A stretch of 64,000 nt of DNA from Candidatus Blastococcus massiliensis AP3 (lineage in GTDB: Bacteria > Actinomycetota > Actinomycetes > Mycobacteriales > Geodermatophilaceae). Below are positions 60,023-64,000 of this stretch, in pieces. The DNA is taken from positions 84,273-148,272 of the forward strand of contig NZ_HG931174.1 of NCBI RefSeq assembly GCF_000582785.1, read 5' to 3'. The position numbers and the translations under genes were made by a program. Numbering within the stretch: position 1 is the stretch's first letter; every line of letters starts with the position of its first letter. A model generated the notes under the pieces. The model was not told the DNA's origin. It searched no databases and worked only from the letters and a program-made list of their open reading frames with translations.

Positions 60023-60808
60023 TCAGCGGCCGGTGAACGTGGCCTTGCCCGGCCCGCTCTCCAGGAACGAGCTCATGCCGGTCTTCTGGTCCTCGGTGTC
60101 GAACAGCTCGGCGAACAGCCGGGTCTCCAGCGTCAGCGCCTCGTCCATGGGCAGCTCGAGGCCCTCGTCGATGGCGCGCTTGGCGGCGGCCAGCGCCAGC
60201 GGCGGCCCGGCGGCGAACTTGCGAGCCATCGCCACGGCGGTCTCGTAGACCTCGGCGTCGGGGACGACGGCGTCGGCCAGGCCGATCTCCAGCGCCTCCT
60301 CGGCGCCGACGTGCCGGCCGGTGAAGACCAGGTCCTTGGCCTTGGCCGGGCCGACCAGACGGGCGAGCCGCTGGGTGCCCCCCGCGCCCGGGATGACGCC
60401 GAGCAGGATCTCGGGCTGGCCGATCTTCGCCTTGCTGCCGAGCACGCGGAAGTCGGCGCACAGCGCGAGCTCGTACCCGCCACCCAGCGCGTAGCCGGTG
60501 ATCGCGGCGATGACCGGCTTCGGCACCCGCGCGACGACGCGGAACGACTCCTGCAGCTCCCGGCCCCAGTCCGCCATGCCGACGGCGTCGAGCTGGGACA
60601 TGGCCTTGATGTCGGCGCCCGCGGCGAAGACACGCTCTCCGCCGTAGATGACGACGGCGCGGACGTCGTCGCGCTCCCCCGCCTGCAGCGCCGCGGCGCG
60701 CACCTCCCGGTGCAGCTGCTCGTCGATCGCGTTCATCTTCGGGCGGTCGAGGCGGATGGTGCCCACCCCGTCCTCGACCTGCAGGGTCACGAACTCCGGA
60801 TCGGCCAT
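60023..60808 (-). CDS. Enoyl-CoA hydratase/isomerase (crotonase family)
   Basis: A 261-residue crotonase-fold protein. [14 protein letters not shown] forms the oxyanion hole, and both catalytic Glu residues are kept: [12 protein letters not shown] and [19 protein letters not shown]. This is the true hydratase pattern, so it should hydrate trans-2-enoyl-CoA in fatty-acid beta-oxidation. ATG 60808 is the start. An ABC ATPase gene ends 10 bp upstream in the direction of transcription, so they may be one transcript. EtfBA encoded 2 kb downstream would accept electrons from the preceding dehydrogenation step. Confidence 0.93.
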   Translation of the reverse strand: MADPEFVTLQVEDGVGTIRLDRPKMNAIDEQLHREVRAAALQAGERDDVRAVVIYGGERVFAAGADIKAMSQLDAVGMADWGRELQESFRVVARVPKPVIAAITGYALGGGYELALCADFRVLGSKAKIGQPEILLGVIPGAGGTQRLARLVGPAKAKDLVFTGRHVGAEEALEIGLADAVVPDAEVYETAVAMARKFAAGPPLALAAAKRAIDEGLELPMDEALTLETRLFAELFDTEDQKTGMSSFLESGPGKATFTGR

Positions 60809-60818
60809 GCGGGGAACC

Positions 60819-61658
60819 TTAGCGAGCGCGGCGGGCGGTGAACCGGCCGTCGGTCCGGGTCACGTCCAGCGGCAGGCCGAAGGTGTCCGAGAGGTTCGCG
60901 GCGGTGACCACGTCGTCGGTCGCCCCCGCGGCCACCACCTCTCCCCCGCGCAGCAGGAGGGCGTGGTCGTACCCGGGCGGGATCTCCTCGACGTGGTGGG
61001 TGACCAGCACTTGCGCCGGGGCGTAGAGGTAGCGGGCCAGGTCCGAGAGGCGGGCCACCAGGTCCTCGCGGCCGCCCAGGTCGAGGCCGGCGCCCGGCTC
61101 GTCGAGCAGCAGCAGCTCGGGGTCGGGCATGAGCGCCCGGGCGATCTGGGCGCGCTTGCGCTCCCCCTCGCTGAGGGTCCCGAACGGCCGGTGCGCGAAC
61201 TGGGCGACGCCCCACTGCTCCATGAGGATGCCGGCGCGGGTGAGGTCGTGGACGTCGTAGCGCTCCCGCCCCCGGCCCACCACGGCGTAGCCGGCCGAGA
61301 CGACGATGTCCCCGGTCGTCTCCGCCGGGCTGATCCGCTGCGCCAGGGCGGCGCTGGTCAGCCCGATGCGGGGGCGCAGCTCGAAGACGTCGACCGCACC
61401 GAGGGTCTCCCCCAGCAGCTGCACCTCGCCCCGGGTCGGGTGCAGCAGCGCCCCGGCCAGCTGCAGCAGCGTGGTCTTGCCGGCCCCGTTGGGCCCGAGG
61501 ACCACCCACCGGTGGTCGGCCTCCACGTGCCAGTCGACACCGCGCAGCAGGTGGGTCTCCCCCCGCACGACGTCGACCCCGGTCATCCGGACGACAGCCC
61601 CTTCGGAGGCGTCTGTGCCGCCCCCACCCACCCCACCGACGCTCGACACGGACCCCAT
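60819..61658 (-). CDS. ABC transporter ATP-binding protein (single)
   Basis: A 279-residue ABC ATPase: Walker A GPNGAGKTT, Q-loop near GLTSAALAQRIS, signature LSEGERKRAQIARAL, Walker B ELLLLDEPGAGLD and H-loop VLVTHHVEEIPPG. The N-terminal 20 residues are Gly/Ser-rich and not conserved, so a later GTG at VRMTGVDVVRG could be the true start. It resembles the ModF/YlmA type of lone ATPases; no permease is adjacent, so it may regulate or partner a distant permease. It diverges from glgX over 62 bp. Confidence 0.88.
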   Translation of the reverse strand: MGSVSSVGGVGGGGTDASEGAVVRMTGVDVVRGETHLLRGVDWHVEADHRWVVLGPNGAGKTTLLQLAGALLHPTRGEVQLLGETLGAVDVFELRPRIGLTSAALAQRISPAETTGDIVVSAGYAVVGRGRERYDVHDLTRAGILMEQWGVAQFAHRPFGTLSEGERKRAQIARALMPDPELLLLDEPGAGLDLGGREDLVARLSDLARYLYAPAQVLVTHHVEEIPPGYDHALLLRGGEVVAAGATDDVVTAANLSDTFGLPLDVTRTDGRFTARRAR

Positions 61659-61720
61659 CCAACCAACCCGCCGCGCACCACGTGCACGCGCACACGCCCC
61701 GGGCTTGGCACGATCGCCCG

Positions 61721-63850
61721 GTGATCGAGCATCCGGTCGCCGAGGTCCTGCCCGGCTCCCCCTCCCCCCTCGGCGCGCACTGGGACGGCACGGGCACGAA
61801 CTTCGCCCTCTGGTCGGCCGGCGCCTCCGCCGTCGAGCTGTGCCTGTTCGACGCCGACGGCACCGAGCACCGCCAGCCGCTGACCGAGACCACGCACCAG
61901 GTGTGGCACGGCCGCCTGCCCGGGATCGGCCCCGGTCAGCGCTACGGCTATCGCGTCCACGGCACCTACGAGCCCTCGACCGGGCAGCGGTACAACCCGG
62001 CCAAGCTGCTGCTGGACCCCTACGCCCGCGCCGTCGACGGCGGGCTGGAGCTGCACCCCTCGCTGTTCGGGCACGCCGACTCCCCCGAGGGTCCGCCCGA
62101 CGACCGGGACTCCGCCCCGCACGTGCCCCGCGGCGTGGTGGTCCACGACATCTTCCCGTGGGACGGCGACCGGCCGCTGCGCACCTCGTGGTCGGACACC
62201 GTGATCTACGAGGTGCACGTCAAGGGCGCGACCATGCGCCACCCCGACGTGCCGGCACACCTGCGCGGAACCTACGCGGGCCTGGCGCACCCCGCCTTCG
62301 TCGAGCACCTGCAGGGCCTCGGCGTCACGGCCGTCGAACTGCTGCCCGTGCACCAGTTCGTGAGCGAGCCGCACCTGCTGCGGCGCGGGCTCACCAACTA
62401 CTGGGGCTACAACACCCTCGGGTTCTTCGCCCCGCACGCCGCCTACAGCTCCGCGGGCGGCGGCGGTGGGCAGGTGACCGAGTTCAAGACGATGGTCAAG
62501 GCGCTGCACGCCGCCGGCATCGAGGTCATCCTCGACGTCGTCTACAACCACACCGCGGAGGGCGACCACACCGGGCCGACCCTGTCGTTCAAGGGCATCG
62601 ACAACAGCGGCTACTACCGCGTCGACCCGCAGAACCCGGCCCGCTACACCGACTACACCGGGTGCGGGAACACCCTGGACGTGCGCCGGCCCGCGGTGCT
62701 GGGGCTGCTCATGGACTCGCTGCGCTACTGGGTCACCGAGATGCACGTCGACGGGTTCCGGTTCGACCTGGCCCCGGCGCTGGCCCGCTCGACGCACGAC
62801 GTCGACCGGTTCTCGGCGTTCTTCGACGTGGTGCACCAGGACCCGGTGGTCAGCCAGGTGAAGCTGATCGCCGAGCCCTGGGACGTCGGCCCCGGCGGGT
62901 ACCAGGTGGGCAACTTCCCGCCGCCGTGGACGGAGTGGAACGCCGCCTACCGGGACACCGTGCGCGACGTGTGGACGGGTGCGCACGTGGGCGTCCGCGA
63001 CCTCGCCTACCGGCTCACCGGCTCCTCGGACCTGTACCGCTCCGACGGCCGGCGCCCCTTCGCCAGCATCAACTTCGTCACCGCCCACGACGGCTTCACG
63101 ATGCGCGACCTGGTGACCTACCAGGACAAGCGCAACGAGGCCAACGGCGAGGACAACCGGGACGGCGAGAGCCACAACCGCGGCTGGAACTGCGGCGTCG
63201 AGGGCGAGACCGACGACCTGGCGGTCAACGCCCTGCGCGGCCGTCAGGTGCGCAACCTGCTGAGCACGCTGCTGCTGTCCACCGGCGTGCCCATGCTCAC
63301 CGCCGGTGACGAACTGGGCCGCACCCAGCAGGGCAACAACAACGCCTACTGCCAGGACGGCGAGCTGTCCTGGCTGGACTGGACCCAGGTCGACGAGGAC
63401 CTGCGGGCGTTCGTCGCACACGTGCTGCGGCTGCGCCGGTCGGCGCCCGTGCTGCGGCAGGAGGCGTTCTTCGAGGGCCACGAGCTGCCCGGCACCGGCG
63501 GCACACGCGACCTCGCCTGGTTCGCCCCCGACGGCGGTCAGCTCACGACGGCCGACTGGTTCGACACCGGGCTGCAGACCGTCGGCATGTACCTCGACGG
63601 GCGGGGCATCCGCGGCCGCGACGCCCACGGCCGGCCAGTGGTGGACGACTCCTACCTGGTGCAGCTGCACGCGGGCCCGGATCCGGTGACCGTCGAACTG
63701 CCCGGACCGCCGTGGGCCGACGGCTACGAGCTGGTGCTGTCCACCGAGTACGCCACCGGGGCACCGCCCGAGACGACCGTGGTGGCGCCGGGTCCCATCC
63801 AGCTCCCGGGCCGCTGCGTCTGGCTGCTCAAGGTCCTCCGCCGACCCTGA
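61721..63850 (+). CDS. glgX: Glycogen debranching enzyme GlgX
   Basis: GH13 isoamylase-type enzyme that cleaves alpha-1,6 branches of phosphorylase-limited glycogen. The 709 residues comprise an N-terminal CBM48 domain (LGAHWDGTGTNFALWSAGASAVELCLFD), catalytic barrel and C-terminal domain. Conserved segments are VYNHTAEG, DGFRFDLAPALA (nucleophile Asp), LIAEPWDVGPGGYQVGNFP (acid Glu) and FVTAHDGFTMRDLV (Asp). GTG 61721 begins VIEHPVAEVLPGSPSPLG; the upstream frame from 61682 is possible but is not conserved. No other glycogen gene is in view. Confidence 0.95.
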   Translation: MIEHPVAEVLPGSPSPLGAHWDGTGTNFALWSAGASAVELCLFDADGTEHRQPLTETTHQVWHGRLPGIGPGQRYGYRVHGTYEPSTGQRYNPAKLLLDPYARAVDGGLELHPSLFGHADSPEGPPDDRDSAPHVPRGVVVHDIFPWDGDRPLRTSWSDTVIYEVHVKGATMRHPDVPAHLRGTYAGLAHPAFVEHLQGLGVTAVELLPVHQFVSEPHLLRRGLTNYWGYNTLGFFAPHAAYSSAGGGGGQVTEFKTMVKALHAAGIEVILDVVYNHTAEGDHTGPTLSFKGIDNSGYYRVDPQNPARYTDYTGCGNTLDVRRPAVLGLLMDSLRYWVTEMHVDGFRFDLAPALARSTHDVDRFSAFFDVVHQDPVVSQVKLIAEPWDVGPGGYQVGNFPPPWTEWNAAYRDTVRDVWTGAHVGVRDLAYRLTGSSDLYRSDGRRPFASINFVTAHDGFTMRDLVTYQDKRNEANGEDNRDGESHNRGWNCGVEGETDDLAVNALRGRQVRNLLSTLLLSTGVPMLTAGDELGRTQQGNNNAYCQDGELSWLDWTQVDEDLRAFVAHVLRLRRSAPVLRQEAFFEGHELPGTGGTRDLAWFAPDGGQLTTADWFDTGLQTVGMYLDGRGIRGRDAHGRPVVDDSYLVQLHAGPDPVTVELPGPPWADGYELVLSTEYATGAPPETTVVAPGPIQLPGRCVWLLKVLRRP

Positions 63851-63872
63851 CGAGCTGGAGAGAACTCGCACC

Positions 63873-64000
63873 GTGACGCAGAAGCCGCCTGTCGACGTGC
63901 CCGCCGACATCGCGTTCGTGCATGCCATCGGTGGTCGTGCGGGGGTGGGCGCCTGGCCGATGCAGGCGGACCTTCCGGGCGCCCGCTTCCTGGTCCGACG
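63873..64000 (+). CDS. Unidentified protein, N-terminal fragment (cut by window edge)
   Basis: From GTG 63873, 42 codons run off the window, starting VTQKPPVDVPADIAFVHAIGG. GGAGAG lies 11 bp upstream. It follows glgX by 22 bp on the same strand, so the two may be co-transcribed. The stretch is too short to name a family; TreY-like or other glycogen or trehalose genes would be natural neighbours but I see no motif. Confidence 0.55.
   Translation, partial: MTQKPPVDVPADIAFVHAIGGRAGVGAWPMQADLPGARFLVR

Overview
This window comes from the chromosome of a very GC-rich actinobacterium. GTG starts are common, stop and start codons often overlap by 4 bases (ATGA or GTGA), and several genes look leaderless. 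A DUF222/HNH gene, a bacterial-type phosphatidylcholine synthase and F420 biosynthesis suggest the Geodermatophilaceae (Blastococcus, Geodermatophilus, Modestobacter), but this placement is inference. As I recall the Mycobacterium tuberculosis map, gene order closely follows Rv2977c to Rv3029c: thiL, DUF3515, ddl, gpsA, fbiD, ppk1, mutT1, leuDC, iclR, gltX, FAH-family, leuB, serA, ilvCNB, gatBAC, ACT protein, ligA, Rv3015c-like, mnmA, iscS, etfA/B. This is therefore mostly conserved core chromosome with lineage-specific insertions, not a mobile island. I see no IS element, prophage or CRISPR array.

Layout. 1-10.8 kb: thiL (cut by the edge), a stand-alone RAM-domain protein, a DUF3515 protein, a lipoprotein with ddl, phosphatidylcholine synthase, a Cys/Met PLP enzyme linked to gpsA through two five-codon minicistrons, plsC, then cofC(fbiD)-ppk-mutT1. 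10.8-17.3 kb: leuCD, a divergent IclR regulator with a perfect palindrome between them, a TetR regulator facing a GH3 beta-glucosidase, and three tRNA genes (Glu, Glu, Gln). 17.3-25.4 kb: CPBP membrane protein, gltX, FAH-family enzyme, three small plus-strand genes, citramalate synthase cimA and leuB. 25.4-36.2 kb: serA, a DUF805 protein, ilvC, ilvN, ilvB, a degenerate GGDEF-EAL membrane protein and ilvD. 36.2-44.3 kb: an XRE regulator, a PH-domain protein, a 2-hydroxyacid dehydrogenase, a PQQ-type sugar dehydrogenase-like lipoprotein, and gatCAB with an embedded 67-residue membrane protein. 44.3-64 kb: an ACT protein, a DUF222-HNH gene under a LexA-like box, a thioesterase, ligA, an overlapping operon MFS-iscS-mnmA-MetE-like, a two-component system, etfBA, a Cds1-type cysteine desulfhydrase, a small Cys-rich protein, an enoyl-CoA hydratase, an ABC ATPase and glgX.

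The unifying theme is branched-chain amino acid synthesis: leuB, leuCD, cimA, ilvBN, ilvC, ilvD, plus serA. The best regulatory signals are two leader-peptide attenuators with the same architecture. Upstream of cimA a ten-residue leader ends in Ile-Ile-Ile-Val. Upstream of ilvB a 21-residue leader is rich in Val and Leu and has no Ile. In each, the leader's TAG stop runs into a perfect 10-11 bp hairpin, followed directly by an intrinsic terminator with a U tract. Each leader thus appears tuned to the end products of its own branch. leuCD may be controlled separately by the IclR protein through the palindrome at 12846-12860.
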